From positions 24,511-88,510 of the forward strand of contig NZ_RXHU01000049.1 of assembly GCF_003955665.1 (NCBI RefSeq): a DNA stretch of 64,000 bases, given 5' to 3'. Numbering within the stretch: position 1 is the stretch's first letter; each line of letters starts with the position of its first letter. The position numbers and the translations under genes are program-made. The stretch comes from Paenibacillus whitsoniae (GTDB lineage Bacteria; Bacillota; Bacilli; Paenibacillales; NBRC-103111). The notes under the pieces are model-generated. The model had not been told where the DNA came from and did no database searches. It worked only from the letters and a program-made list of their open reading frames with translations. This document shows, piece by piece, positions 32,105 through 41,534 of this stretch.

Positions 32105-32881
32105 CTACGCGCGGTTTGGAAGCGGCAGCCATTCCAGGACGTTCTGAATATGCCGATCCCAGAATCCCCATTCATGCTGGCCCGGCTCTTCCTCGTACTT
32201 CGCTTCCAAACCGATCGAGCGCAAATAGTCGCGGAACCGAACATTGTCTTCATATAAAAAGTCTTCCGTGCCGCAAATCTGATAGAGCTGCGGCGAAGGC
32301 TGCGAGGAACGCACCACCTGCTCCGCAAGGTGGAACAAATCACTTGCTGTGCCTCGAACTTCAGCGCCTTCCCCAAAAATCAGCATCGCATCCTGCGGAA
32401 AAGCTTGCATCCGGTTGGCAATGTCGACCACGCCGGACAAGCTTGCTGCCGCCGCATAGCGATCCGGATGCGTCAGCGCCAGCTTCAAGGCGCCGTAGCC
32501 GCCCATGGACAGACCCGCTACGTAGTTCAGCTCGCGCTCTTCCGCGAGCGGAAAGAACGAGCGTGCAATCGCCGGCAATTCTTCGCTGATGAACGTCCAG
32601 TATTTCGGCCCATACGCCATATCCGTGTAAAAGCTCCGGTTCACCGCCGGCATGACCACCGCAATGCCGTGCTTGGAGGCGTAACGCTCAATCGACGTTC
32701 TGCGCATCCAGATGGAGTGGTCGTCGGACAAGCCGTGGAGCAGCAGGAGCGTCGGGTGCTTGGCGCCATGCTTCTGAGCAGCCATTCCGATTTGACTCGT
32801 GGACGGCTGCGGCAAAATAACGTTCATTGTAGCTGCGACGCCAAGCGCGTCGGAGTGAAAGTGACAATCAAAAAAAGCCAT
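32105..32881 (-). CDS. Alpha/beta-hydrolase esterase (EstA/tributyrin-esterase or EstD-like)
   Basis: Serine esterase of 258 residues with no signal peptide. The nucleophile elbow is GLSMGGYGA (Ser at about 124), the oxyanion-region loop is LLLHGLSDDHSIWMRR, and the C-terminal GQHEWGFWD contributes the catalytic His. The architecture fits putative tributyrin esterases of Firmicutes. The substrate is not known. It is a lone gene between the yqeG operon and the transglutaminase operon. Confidence 0.85.
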   Translation of the reverse strand: MAFFDCHFHSDALGVAATMNVILPQPSTSQIGMAAQKHGAKHPTLLLLHGLSDDHSIWMRRTSIERYASKHGIAVVMPAVNRSFYTDMAYGPKYWTFISEELPAIARSFFPLAEERELNYVAGLSMGGYGALKLALTHPDRYAAAASLSGVVDIANRMQAFPQDAMLIFGEGAEVRGTASDLFHLAEQVVRSSQPSPQLYQICGTEDFLYEDNVRFRDYLRSIGLEAKYEEEPGQHEWGFWDRHIQNVLEWLPLPNRA

Positions 32882-32941
32882 GACAAATAATCTCCTCTCA
32901 GTTCGAAACCACCCCCAATAAAGGCGAGTGGCTCATTGTCG

Positions 32942-35179
32942 TTATTTCATTTGTTGTTTCACACGGGTAATCAAATCGCTGGCGGTTTGATAATCGATTT
33001 CCGTCGCTGCCCGCTGGCTGTACTTCGCCTTCTCGAACAGTTCCAGCAGCAGCTCGAGCTCGTTCTTCAGCCACTTGCTCTGCTGGCTCCAACGGGTCGT
33101 TGCTTCACGCAGCGTTTCATGCTCCAAACGGGTGTAGCCTCTGCGGCGTGAGCTGCGCAGCCAGCGCTCAAACTCTACCACAATTTTCTGATTGAAATTG
33201 ACCGCTTGAATCTTTCTACGACGGGCCCGGTAAGCGCGCCATGCTTCGCTGCGAAGAACCAGGAATGCGCCTGCGCCGACAACGGCAGCGGCGGCGATGC
33301 CGCCAAGCGTCCACCAGAGCCAGTTCAAGCTGCCGTTATCAACGGCTGTCTCCGTAAGATCCGTCGCATCCACATCCGTTGTGAGATCTTCCACAATCGG
33401 CGCTGCCTCCGGAAAAGCATTCGGCAACACAAATCCGGATGTCGGCTCAAAGGAAATCCAGCCGTACCCTTCAAAGTAAACCTCGACCCACGAGTGGGCG
33501 TCGGAGTTGCGCACCGTATACGTGGCTGCGCCGTTCAGATCGACGGTCGCCCCGAGCTGACTCAGGATGCCTTGTTCTTGCATTTCGTCAACAGCGGACG
33601 ATGTCCCCGACGAGTAGCCTTTCACCCAGCGCGTCGGCAGCCCGATCGAGCGGGTCAGTACAGCCATAGCGGTCGAGTAATAATCGCAGTATCCCTGTTT
33701 GATTTCGAACAGGAAGCGGTCGACGAAATCTTTGCTTTTCGCTTTCGACTCATCAGGGGTGTTCGTGTAAGGGTAGTGCGTCGATAAATACGCCTCTATC
33801 GCTTTCGCTTTATCGTAGCCGTTCGTCGCGTTTTTCGTGATGTCGACCGCAAGCTGCTTGACGCGCTCTGGCAGATCGGCAGGCACCTGCAAATATTCCG
33901 CCCATTCCGGCTGACCGGTATAATCCTCCTGTACCGCTCTCAGCCCGTCTTCTACAATAATAGGCTCCTGAACAAGCAGCTTGTAATTTTGCGGGTAGCC
34001 CCCTCGCCCCATAAAACGAAGCTCGCTTTGACGCGGTGACCACAGCACGCGCTGAAACGGGTTCTCGCCGCTATTGATATCTTCTACTTTCTGTATCGCA
34101 AAGCCGCCGAATAAAACGGGAAAAGCTTCCTGGCGTTCCATTACGATGCTTTGCGTCACTTCTTTGGTTTTCAGCAACGACGTATTGAATCTTTCGTCGG
34201 GCTGCAGTGCGTTCACATTCACCCGAAAGATCGGGAGTTTCCGCTCCGCCGGGCTAAGCTCCCAGCCTTTGCCATTATACAACGAACGGGTTTCTCCGCG
34301 GAAGTACGTTCTTTTGCTTGATTCCACCGTCATCACCGGTGTGTAATCGTAGCGGAAGCCGCCGCCCAGATGGCTGTCGTCCCGGCTGTAGCCGGAAGAC
34401 GCGTCGGCCGTAGAGCCCGTCGGCGTCGTGGAGATGCCTTTGCCCAGCTGCGGCACCGTCTCGCCGTTGCTGACCTTCCAGGCCGTATACGGATCGGTCA
34501 GAATCGGATTGATCGTTGGGGCAAAATACCCTACGATTCCGACGACGCAGATCAGCAGCACAATCGGCACGAGAAACGAGGACGGATAGTCCGAAATCGT
34601 CTCCCAGATGCTGGGCGCCCGCATTTTAAGATGCGTAAAATGCTTGATAATGAGCAGCATGAAGCCGCACAACAGCACGACGGCGACCTGCGGCCACAAG
34701 AAGATCGTCGAGAACGAATCGCGAATCGCGAAAAATAATACCGATACAAAGATGAGGACGACGATGCGGTACCGCGATTGCACGGACCAGATCGTGAATA
34801 AATAAATGAGCCAAGTGGACAAGCTGAACCAAATGTAAGGCTCCAATTGACCGGCATTCAGGCCGATGAACCGCAGCACATTTTTCCACGTTGTCAGCTT
34901 CATCGGTTCGAAATGATACCCCATTCCGATCCCATGCAGCAGGATGATCGATACGAACTGGATCAAGATGCGCCACGACTCGCGAAGCTTGGGAATAAAA
35001 TACGATGCCGCCGTCAACGCCAGCGTCGTCGTCACGTACGTGACGGTTTGCGGCAGCCACACGCCGTCTTCTTTCATAATCCAGATGACAAACTGATAAA
35101 GATAGATCGCCACGAGCAAAGCGGACATCCGCTTTGCCCAATCGTAGAACACCCACCGGCTCCACCATACGTTAGGCAT
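32942..35179 (-). CDS. Membrane-bound transglutaminase-like protein (TgpA/YebA type)
   Basis: Cysteine-protease-fold membrane protein of 745 residues. About six hydrophobic helices occupy the first 230 residues. An external region follows, with the transglutaminase core around 490-580: the catalytic Cys at about 498 in KQGYCDYYSTAM, His at about 562 in DAHSWVEVYFEGYGW, and FEPTSGF in place of the more usual DPT. A transmembrane helix lies near 613-633 (LWWTLGGIAAAAVVGAGAFLVL), and a DUF4129-like cytosolic tail ends the protein. It overlaps the DUF58 gene by 8 bp. The MoxR-DUF58-transglutaminase set recurs in many bacteria. The substrate is unknown. Confidence 0.9.
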   Translation of the reverse strand: MPNVWWSRWVFYDWAKRMSALLVAIYLYQFVIWIMKEDGVWLPQTVTYVTTTLALTAASYFIPKLRESWRILIQFVSIILLHGIGMGYHFEPMKLTTWKNVLRFIGLNAGQLEPYIWFSLSTWLIYLFTIWSVQSRYRIVVLIFVSVLFFAIRDSFSTIFLWPQVAVVLLCGFMLLIIKHFTHLKMRAPSIWETISDYPSSFLVPIVLLICVVGIVGYFAPTINPILTDPYTAWKVSNGETVPQLGKGISTTPTGSTADASSGYSRDDSHLGGGFRYDYTPVMTVESSKRTYFRGETRSLYNGKGWELSPAERKLPIFRVNVNALQPDERFNTSLLKTKEVTQSIVMERQEAFPVLFGGFAIQKVEDINSGENPFQRVLWSPRQSELRFMGRGGYPQNYKLLVQEPIIVEDGLRAVQEDYTGQPEWAEYLQVPADLPERVKQLAVDITKNATNGYDKAKAIEAYLSTHYPYTNTPDESKAKSKDFVDRFLFEIKQGYCDYYSTAMAVLTRSIGLPTRWVKGYSSGTSSAVDEMQEQGILSQLGATVDLNGAATYTVRNSDAHSWVEVYFEGYGWISFEPTSGFVLPNAFPEAAPIVEDLTTDVDATDLTETAVDNGSLNWLWWTLGGIAAAAVVGAGAFLVLRSEAWRAYRARRRKIQAVNFNQKIVVEFERWLRSSRRRGYTRLEHETLREATTRWSQQSKWLKNELELLLELFEKAKYSQRAATEIDYQTASDLITRVKQQMK

Positions 35180-36458
35180 ATCGCTTCACCCCTCCCAATT
35201 GCTCGGGGAGATCAGCAAGTTGATTGACCTCGTAAGCCATATAACCGAGTGCGCGAACGGCTTTGACCCAATCCTCATGCGCGGGGACAGTCGGTCCGGT
35301 CGGCGGTTTAAGCGGCTGTGTCCCGCCACCCCCGACCCAGATATGGCAAGGATTCACACCCATAATTTCGAGCTGTTTCAAAATTTGCAGCATCGGCCCC
35401 CCTTTGACGGGAGAAATGAGGACGAAGAAACAGCCTTGCGGCCATTCGCGCGAACGCTCCTTTATCATCTGCGACAAGGATTGGAAGCCGTCAGCCTCCA
35501 CGCCGACCAAGTGATTCACAATTTCCGTATGCTGGTGCTGACTCATTTTTGGCTCATAGTACGTGAACGTTTTACCCGGTGAAAGCAGCCCGAGCGCCAG
35601 CTCGCGCCCTGTGCCGAAGCGGAAAATCGAAGCCGCGATCGACACCGCCAGCTCGAACTGCATCGCGTCCCGATAGGAGCGCGCGGTCCGGTCAAGCACG
35701 ACAATCGTCTTGGGAAGCGATTCCCGCTCGAATTCCTTGGACTTCCAGGTACCGGTCTTTGCCGTAGCATTCCAGTGAATCCGGGACAGCCGGTCGCCGT
35801 AAATATATTCCCGAACGCCGTTAATTTGCGTTGTTTCCCGATGCGACCGCGTCGATGTGGAATGATGCTGCATCCCTTTCAGCATGTGATGGAACTGCGC
35901 CCATTCCCGAATCGCCACCGTTTGCGGATAAACCGTAATCGGTTCCTGCAGCTCCAGACGCCCTTTATGCTGGAAGAAACCGAAAATATCCTCCGTCAAG
36001 CAATCCGTCGCATCGAACCGGTAGTAGCCTCTCCGCAGCGGAGGGGTTACGTAATGGAACTCCCCCCGGCGCTTCCAGTCCGGCACAATCGAGCCTTCAA
36101 ACACCGATTCGTCGCCGTTTGCACGAATCAAACGATCCTTGAGCAGCACATATGGAATGGGCCAGACGCCCGGAATTTGCACGGAGATGCGGATATCGAG
36201 CATGCTGCCCGCTTCCACCTTGGCTTCGGCGCCCTGCACCGTCAGCTTGCGCGTCCCTTGCGAGCGCCGAATGCCGCTCCAATAGCCGGAGAGCAGGTAG
36301 ACCGATAGCAGAAGCATAATAATAAAGAGCATGGAAGCGAGCTTGCCGCCTTGAAACAGCAGGAAGAACAAGGTAATGGTAACCAACGTGATCAGAAACC
36401 ACAAAGCCGCCGGCAGCCGGGGACGCTCCCCGAATCGCAATAGAACGGGTCGCTTCAT
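35172..36458 (-). CDS. DUF58 domain protein (YeaD/YebA-cluster type)
   Basis: A 428-residue protein with two N-terminal transmembrane helices (about 18-58), a beta-rich external-looking middle and the DUF58 signature REYIYGDRLSRIHWNATAKTGTWKSKEFE split over about 215-245. A von Willebrand-A-like C-terminal fold begins TIVVLDRTARS. DUF58 proteins are almost always next to a MoxR ATPase and are thought to be its metal-binding client or partner. That holds here: moxR is 4 bp upstream and the transglutaminase gene overlaps downstream. Confidence 0.9.
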   Translation of the reverse strand: MKRPVLLRFGERPRLPAALWFLITLVTITLFFLLFQGGKLASMLFIIMLLLSVYLLSGYWSGIRRSQGTRKLTVQGAEAKVEAGSMLDIRISVQIPGVWPIPYVLLKDRLIRANGDESVFEGSIVPDWKRRGEFHYVTPPLRRGYYRFDATDCLTEDIFGFFQHKGRLELQEPITVYPQTVAIREWAQFHHMLKGMQHHSTSTRSHRETTQINGVREYIYGDRLSRIHWNATAKTGTWKSKEFERESLPKTIVVLDRTARSYRDAMQFELAVSIAASIFRFGTGRELALGLLSPGKTFTYYEPKMSQHQHTEIVNHLVGVEADGFQSLSQMIKERSREWPQGCFFVLISPVKGGPMLQILKQLEIMGVNPCHIWVGGGGTQPLKPPTGPTVPAHEDWVKAVRALGYMAYEVNQLADLPEQLGGVKRYA

Positions 36459-36462
36459 AGGC

Positions 36463-37422
36463 TCACTTCTCCATTCTTACCGGAACGCGGACTTGCTCAA
36501 AAATTTTGGCCAGCACCGAGGGGACGGTCGCCCCGTCCATCCGAGCTTCCGGATGGAGAATAATCCGGTGACTGAGCACAAACGGCGCCAAATATTTAAT
36601 ATCGTCCGGAATGACATAGTCTCTGCCGTGCAAGTAGGCGAACGCCTTGGAAGCCATCACGAGGGAAAGCGTCGCCCGCGGGCTTGCGCCGAGCAGCACA
36701 GAGGCGTGCTCCCGCGTTTTGCGCGTTAGCGTCACCAAATAATCGGCTACGGCATCGTCCATATGCACATGACGGACTTGATCTTGAATGTAGAGCATGC
36801 GCTCGCTATCGAGAATCGGCTGCAGCGCCTCCATCGGATGGGCGCTCCTTTGGGATGCGATCATCGCCTTTTCCGCCGCTTCGCTAGGATAGCCCAGACT
36901 GAGCTTGATCATAAAACGGTCCAACTGCGCTTCCGGCAGCGTGTACGTGCCTTCAAAGTCGATCGGGTTCTGCGTCGCGAGCATGATGAATGGCGCGGGA
37001 AGCTCGAATACGTCGCCGTCCACCGTGACGTGATGCTCCTCCATCGCTTCAAGCAGCGCGGATTGCGTTTTGGTCGTAGCACGGTTGATTTCGTCTACGA
37101 GCAGGATATTCGTCATGATCGGGCCCGGACGGAACAAGAACTTCTCTTCTTTGGGATGATAGATGGAAACACCGGTAATATCGGAAGGCAGTAAATCCGG
37201 GTTACACTGAATGCGCCGGAAAATGCCGTTCATCGAACGAGCGAGTGATTTTATCAGAACGGTCTTGCCAGTGCCGGGAACGTCCTCGAGCAGCACGTGG
37301 CCGCCAGCCAGCATCGCGGTGAGCAGCAGCTCAATCTCTGCGCTTTTGCCTAAAATGCACGATTCCAAATTGGCTTTAAGGCGGGCTATTTCTTCTACAT
37401 GATGATGAGTGGCAGTTTCCAT
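36463..37422 (-). CDS. MoxR-family AAA+ ATPase
   Basis: AAA+ chaperone-like ATPase of 319 residues. Walker A is EDVPGTGKTVLIKS (about 45-58), Walker B is ILLVDEINRA, the sensor-1 region is FIMLATQNPIDFEGTY, and sensor-2/arginine motifs lie in GASPRATLSLVMASKA. The ATG at 37422 follows AAGGAGG; an upstream in-frame ATG lacks a site. First gene of the three-gene operon. By family it is expected to remodel or activate the DUF58 partner. Confidence 0.94.
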   Translation of the reverse strand: METATHHHVEEIARLKANLESCILGKSAEIELLLTAMLAGGHVLLEDVPGTGKTVLIKSLARSMNGIFRRIQCNPDLLPSDITGVSIYHPKEEKFLFRPGPIMTNILLVDEINRATTKTQSALLEAMEEHHVTVDGDVFELPAPFIMLATQNPIDFEGTYTLPEAQLDRFMIKLSLGYPSEAAEKAMIASQRSAHPMEALQPILDSERMLYIQDQVRHVHMDDAVADYLVTLTRKTREHASVLLGASPRATLSLVMASKAFAYLHGRDYVIPDDIKYLAPFVLSHRIILHPEARMDGATVPSVLAKIFEQVRVPVRMEK

Positions 37423-37646
37423 CGTGGTTCCTCCTTCGGGATATGCTGCGCTCACTGCAAGAGTAAGCGTTGCCAGAAACGAATATAAACGGAAGATCGT
37501 AAAAACCGAGGATTTGACAGAAAAATGAGGAAAACAACTACATTTCTAGTGTACAGGAAAGTTTTTCTGACGTATACTTGTAAATCCTCTAAAGTTCTTT
37601 GTATCAAATATACACCATGTGCATTACGGGATTGTTACACGCGCAT

Positions 37647-37670
37647 AAAAAAAAAGCAAGCTTGGCTTGC
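37647..37670 (-). terminator. Terminator downstream of the LysR gene; surrounding 395-bp gene-free stretch
   Basis: GCAAGC-TTG-GCTTGC (37656-37670) forms a 6-bp stem. On the minus strand it is followed by nine T (37655-37647), a strong terminator. The rest of 37423-37817 holds no convincing gene. A 68-codon open frame across 37604-37810 runs through the terminator itself and is probably a decayed gene end. Confidence 0.8.
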
Positions 37671-37817
37671 CCTTCCTTCAATCCATATGCATTTTTGGGG
37701 ATATAATCGGTTGGCAAAGTGGCAGGCGCTACTTTTTGGCCGTCTTTGATCGTGTAGTCATTGCCTTCATATCCTTTTTGACCAGATCCAATCGTCCAAT
37801 AGGCAAACACTGCAAAT

Positions 37818-38705
37818 TTACTCGCTTAGTTGCTGTTGGAGATATTGATAAAGCCTGCGGCCAGCCATTTGCAACGGGTAAGCAGATGCTTTGCACAGCA
37901 GCCCAGAAGTCATGTGTATAAAGCTCCCCTTCAGAGCCCGTATCGTCGTTCCCGCCGATGCGGGCTCTGCCATAATCTTCGGGACAAGCGCGATACCTAG
38001 CCCGCTCTCCACGTAAAATTTCAAGGCTGTCATGCTCCCGACCTCCATCGTTTCGAACGTTACGTTCCCTGTCTCCTGCATCGCAATTTCCAGCTTTCTG
38101 CGATACGGACACGTTGCTGAGGTGATCAACAGCCGATGCCCCCGCAAGTCATCCACAGTAAGATCCGATTTCAGTGCTAACGGGTCGGATACAGGCATTA
38201 GGGCGACGAACTGCTCCTGGAAGAGAGGTTCAAAATAAAGATCGCTTCCCAAATCCGGTGCCGAGCAGAGCGAGAAGTCAAGCTCACCTCTGAGAATTCG
38301 CTCGCTGAGAGCTGGAGTGTTCGCAAATTCTACAGAAATGCGGATATTCGGATAATCAGACATAAATCTTTGCAAAATGACGGGCAACCGATAACTGCCT
38401 GTCGGCTCCGTGACACCAATACGGACATGCCCCGTTTCTCCCGACTGCAGATTCGACAAAGTGGTTTGCGCCTGCTCCATACTTTTTACAATGTGCAGAC
38501 TGTGATCATGAAATATTCTTCCGGCTTCCGTCAGTTGAAACTCCTTCCCATTTCTGCGATCGATCAACTGAACACCTAATTCCTTTTCAAGCTTTTGTAT
38601 TTGCATCGTAACGGTCGATTGCACATAATTCATTTCTTGCGCCGCGCGAATAAAACTACCGTATTTTACAATGCTTTGAAACGTTTTTAATGTCTTAATA
38701 TCCAT
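37818..38705 (-). CDS. LysR-family transcriptional regulator
   Basis: A 295-residue LysR-type regulator. The N-terminal winged helix starts MDIKTLKTFQSIVKYGSFIRAAQEMNYVQSTVTMQIQKLEKELG with the family's helix-turn-helix at about 17-36. The periplasmic-binding-like effector domain begins HVRIGVTEPTGSYRLP. The ATG at 38705 follows AAGGAGTG; upstream in-frame codons lack a site. It is divergent from the SDR gene with a 128-bp shared promoter region, the classic layout in which a LysR protein controls its neighbour. The effector is unknown. Confidence 0.92.
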   Translation of the reverse strand: MDIKTLKTFQSIVKYGSFIRAAQEMNYVQSTVTMQIQKLEKELGVQLIDRRNGKEFQLTEAGRIFHDHSLHIVKSMEQAQTTLSNLQSGETGHVRIGVTEPTGSYRLPVILQRFMSDYPNIRISVEFANTPALSERILRGELDFSLCSAPDLGSDLYFEPLFQEQFVALMPVSDPLALKSDLTVDDLRGHRLLITSATCPYRRKLEIAMQETGNVTFETMEVGSMTALKFYVESGLGIALVPKIMAEPASAGTTIRALKGSFIHMTSGLLCKASAYPLQMAGRRLYQYLQQQLSE

Positions 38706-38833
38706 TGTGCACTCCTTCATCAATTCAATAAAATCGAACGAATCATTCATTTAGTTCAATTATACAAATAGCCATAAACGATTTACAATGAAGAAAACCA
38801 GCAAAATCACAATTTAAAAGGAGTGCATCCGTT

Positions 38834-39574
38834 ATGCAGTTGTCTAACAAAGTCGTTCTTGTTACAGGTGGAGGCACAGGGATTGGCAGAGCAACAAGTC
38901 TCCTTCTGGCCAAACGTGGAGCAACCGTTATCGTTAACTATTCTCGTTCACACACCGATGCGGAAGAAACCGTTAAAATGATTAACCAAGATGGCGGCCA
39001 AGCTCTCGGGATACAAGCAGACGTATCCAAGGACGATGAAGTCCGGGACATGGTCCAAACTATTGTTCAGCAATTCGGAACCGTGGACTTGCTCGTCAAC
39101 AACGCCAGTATCACAAGTCATATTCCAATGGACAACCTGGATGAAGTCACAGGAGAAATATGGGATCAATTATTTGATGTAAATGTAAAAGGCATGTTTT
39201 ACTGCGCGCGAGCTGTCGCACCTTACATGAAGCAAAATAAACAAGGAGGCATTGTCAATTTAGGCAGCATCGCCGGCCAAACCGGATTAGGCTCTTCTCT
39301 TCCCTATGCCGTATCCAAGGCTGCTGTTCATGGCTTAACCAAATCCCTGGCGCGAGCTTTGGCGCCCGATATTCGGGTGAACTGCATCGTACCAGGAGCC
39401 GTCGCAACAAGATGGTGGCTCGGAAGAGAAACTCAAATGCAGAGACTAGCTCCGAATCTGCTGCTTCAGCGTATTTCAACACCAGAAGATATTGCCTCCA
39501 TGATCTGTGCAGCATTAGAACAAGAAGCGATGACGGGGCAAATCATTACTGTAGATAGCGGTCAAACCTTGTAG
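38834..39574 (+). CDS. Short-chain dehydrogenase/reductase (SDR)
   Basis: NAD(P)-dependent oxidoreductase of 246 residues with the classical SDR motifs TGGGTGIG (about 11-18), NNAS, the catalytic Ser in NLGSIAGQTG and YAVSK, and the late PGAVATRWW. A FabG-like acyl substrate or a sugar are both possible. The ATG follows AAAAGGAG. It is divergent from the LysR gene and probably its target. TACAAT at 38784-38789 is a possible -10 box with no clear -35, as expected of an activated promoter. Confidence 0.9.
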   Translation: MQLSNKVVLVTGGGTGIGRATSLLLAKRGATVIVNYSRSHTDAEETVKMINQDGGQALGIQADVSKDDEVRDMVQTIVQQFGTVDLLVNNASITSHIPMDNLDEVTGEIWDQLFDVNVKGMFYCARAVAPYMKQNKQGGIVNLGSIAGQTGLGSSLPYAVSKAAVHGLTKSLARALAPDIRVNCIVPGAVATRWWLGRETQMQRLAPNLLLQRISTPEDIASMICAALEQEAMTGQIITVDSGQTL

Positions 39575-39610
39575 GAGAACTGAGCTGCGTTAGTTATTGC
39601 TATAAGAACA

Positions 39611-39648
39611 AGAAAAAGCTGTCCCATATGGACCTTTGGGAACAGCTT
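39611..39648. terminator. Terminator between the SDR gene and the spoVA operon
   Basis: AAGCTGTCCCA (39616-39626) pairs with TGGGAACAGCTT (39637-39648) with one bulge. On the minus strand TTTTTCTTG follows, so it ends the spoVA operon; on the plus strand the tract is CTTCTTC. Confidence 0.75.
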
Positions 39649-39662
39649 CTTCGTTCTATTCG

Positions 39663-40013
39663 TTATCCCTTCGGCTTCGTCAATACCGCAGCGATAAAAG
39701 AAAAAATAATCGCTGCGGAAATCCCCGCCGAGGTTACTTTAAAAATCCCGGTTATAATACCGATATAGCCGTCCTTATGCAATTCCTCCAGCGCGCCGTG
39801 CACAAGTGCGTTGCCGAAGCTCGTGATCGGTACGGTGGCGCCGGCCCCGGCGAATTCAATGAACGGATCGTACAGATTACAGCCGTCCAGGATCGCGCCG
39901 ACGACAACGAGCGTACTCATCGTATGTGCCGGCGTCAATTTGCCCACATCCATCAGCAGCTGGCCCACGATGCAGATTGCGCCCCCAATTAGAAATGCCC
40001 ATACAAAATTCAT
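39663..40013 (-). CDS. spoVAE: Stage V sporulation protein AE (SpoVAEb type)
   Basis: Inner-spore-membrane protein needed, with SpoVAC and SpoVAD, to import dipicolinic acid into the forespore. The 116 residues hold about four hydrophobic segments and the motif AGAGATVPITSFGNAL, shared with SpoVAC. The start overlaps the spoVAD stop by four bases (ATGA). It is the last gene of the operon. Confidence 0.95.
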   Translation of the reverse strand: MNFVWAFLIGGAICIVGQLLMDVGKLTPAHTMSTLVVVGAILDGCNLYDPFIEFAGAGATVPITSFGNALVHGALEELHKDGYIGIITGIFKVTSAGISAAIIFSFIAAVLTKPKG

Positions 40014-41029
40014 GCGTACAACCCTCCTGACTCAATCGCAACGGCGTGAGCGATACACGGAATGCTTTCGCCTTGCTGGAATGACAACGGAGACAGCAAG
40101 GCGCCCGTTGCCACGACAAGAATCCGTTTCAACTCCCCGGCAGCCATCCGCTTCAGCAAATGCCCGTAAGTGACGGTCGCCGAGCAGCCGCAGCCGCTCC
40201 CTCCGGCCTGGACGTTCTGTTTCTCGCGGTCGAAAATCAGAAGACCGCAGTCGCTGTAGGTCGTCTGGTCGATTGGGAAGCTGTGTTTATCAAAAAGTTC
40301 CCGCGCAATGCTCGTGCCAACCGCCGCGAGGTCGCCGGTAATGATCAAATCGTAATAGGATGGATCCCTGTCCAGCTCACGGCAGTGGGTCTGGATCGTA
40401 TCGACCGCGGCCGGCGCCATCGCCGCGCCCATGTTGAACGGATCGGTGATGCCCATATCGACGATCCGGCCGATCGTAGCGGCGGTCACGACAGGCCCGT
40501 CGCCGGACTTGCCCAGCACGGCGACGCCTGCACCGGTGACTGTGTACTGCGCCGTAGGCGGCTTCTGTGAGCCGTACTCCGTCGGATACCGAAACTGCTT
40601 CTCCGCCGTGCAGTTGTGGGAGCAGGTGCCCGCCATAATGTAATTGGCGGCCCCGGAGTCGATGAGCTGGGACGCAATCGCCAGCCCTTCCATCGAGGTG
40701 GAGCACGCTCCGAAAATGCCGATGTACGGCATATTCAGCGTGCGCACCGCGAACGTGTTGGAGATGATCTGATTCATCAGATCGCCTCCAACATAGAACT
40801 GGATCTGGCCGTCTGTCAGGCCGGCCTTCGCCAGTGCGCGCTGAGCGGCCTCCTCGAGCAGCGCCTTCTCGGCTTTTTCCCACGTCTTCTGACCGACGGT
40901 CAAATCGCCGTGCACAATGTCAAAGTCCTCGCTGAGCGGGCCTTCGCCCTCATCGGGACCCACGACGGTTCCTGTGGACAGAATGACAGGCCGATTTTGA
41001 AATAACCAGCTTTGATGCCCTTTCAGCAT
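40010..41029 (-). CDS. spoVAD: Stage V sporulation protein AD
   Basis: Dipicolinic-acid-binding protein with a thiolase-like fold, on the inner face of the spore membrane. The 339 residues contain YVGGDLMNQIISNTFAVRTL, GACSTSMEGLAIASQLIDSGAANYIMAG with the Cys region, and a late GGSGCGCSATVTYGHLL. It follows spoVAC by six bases and is coupled to spoVAE. Confidence 0.97.
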   Translation of the reverse strand: MLKGHQSWLFQNRPVILSTGTVVGPDEGEGPLSEDFDIVHGDLTVGQKTWEKAEKALLEEAAQRALAKAGLTDGQIQFYVGGDLMNQIISNTFAVRTLNMPYIGIFGACSTSMEGLAIASQLIDSGAANYIMAGTCSHNCTAEKQFRYPTEYGSQKPPTAQYTVTGAGVAVLGKSGDGPVVTAATIGRIVDMGITDPFNMGAAMAPAAVDTIQTHCRELDRDPSYYDLIITGDLAAVGTSIARELFDKHSFPIDQTTYSDCGLLIFDREKQNVQAGGSGCGCSATVTYGHLLKRMAAGELKRILVVATGALLSPLSFQQGESIPCIAHAVAIESGGLYA

Positions 41030-41035
41030 ATGCGA

Positions 41036-41509
41036 TCAGCTCCCGCCCATAAAAATTAAATGTGCAATCCCGACGAAGAAAGCCGCAACGGTTCCGTACA
41101 CAATGACTGCCCCTGCAAGCTTGAACATATTGCCCCCGATGCCAAGTACAAGACCTTCTGCGCGATGCTCAATAGCAGCCGAGCATAACGAATTGGCAAA
41201 GCCGGTCACCGGTACCGAGCTGCCTGCACCCGCCCACTGGGCAAGCTTGTCGTAGACGCCAAAGCTTGTCAGAATGACGGAAATAATAATTAGCGTAGCA
41301 ACGGTCGGGTTGCCCGCTGTTTTTTCCGTAAAGCCGAACCATTTGATGTACATTTGCATGAAACATTCACCGATCAGACAGATCGTGCCGCCTACTAGAA
41401 ATGCACGGATGCAGTTTTTAACGACGGGCCGCTTCGGTTCCTGCGCTTTCGCCAGTTGTTGATACTCCTGCTGCGTCATGGTCAAATTTTTCTTTTTCTG
41501 ATTTGCCAT
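41036..41509 (-). CDS. spoVAC: Stage V sporulation protein AC
   Basis: Membrane protein proposed to act as a mechanosensitive channel for dipicolinic acid during germination. The protein has 157 residues from the ATG at 41509, after GGAGTGG. After a basic cytosolic N-terminus come about four membrane helices, with AGAGSSVPVTGFANSL in the middle. The operon has no spoVAA or spoVAB, like the shorter spoVA operons carrying DUF421/DUF1657 genes. Confidence 0.95.
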   Translation of the reverse strand: MANQKKKNLTMTQQEYQQLAKAQEPKRPVVKNCIRAFLVGGTICLIGECFMQMYIKWFGFTEKTAGNPTVATLIIISVILTSFGVYDKLAQWAGAGSSVPVTGFANSLCSAAIEHRAEGLVLGIGGNMFKLAGAVIVYGTVAAFFVGIAHLIFMGGS

Positions 41510-41534
41510 ATGGTCCACTCCAATCCCTGTGACT

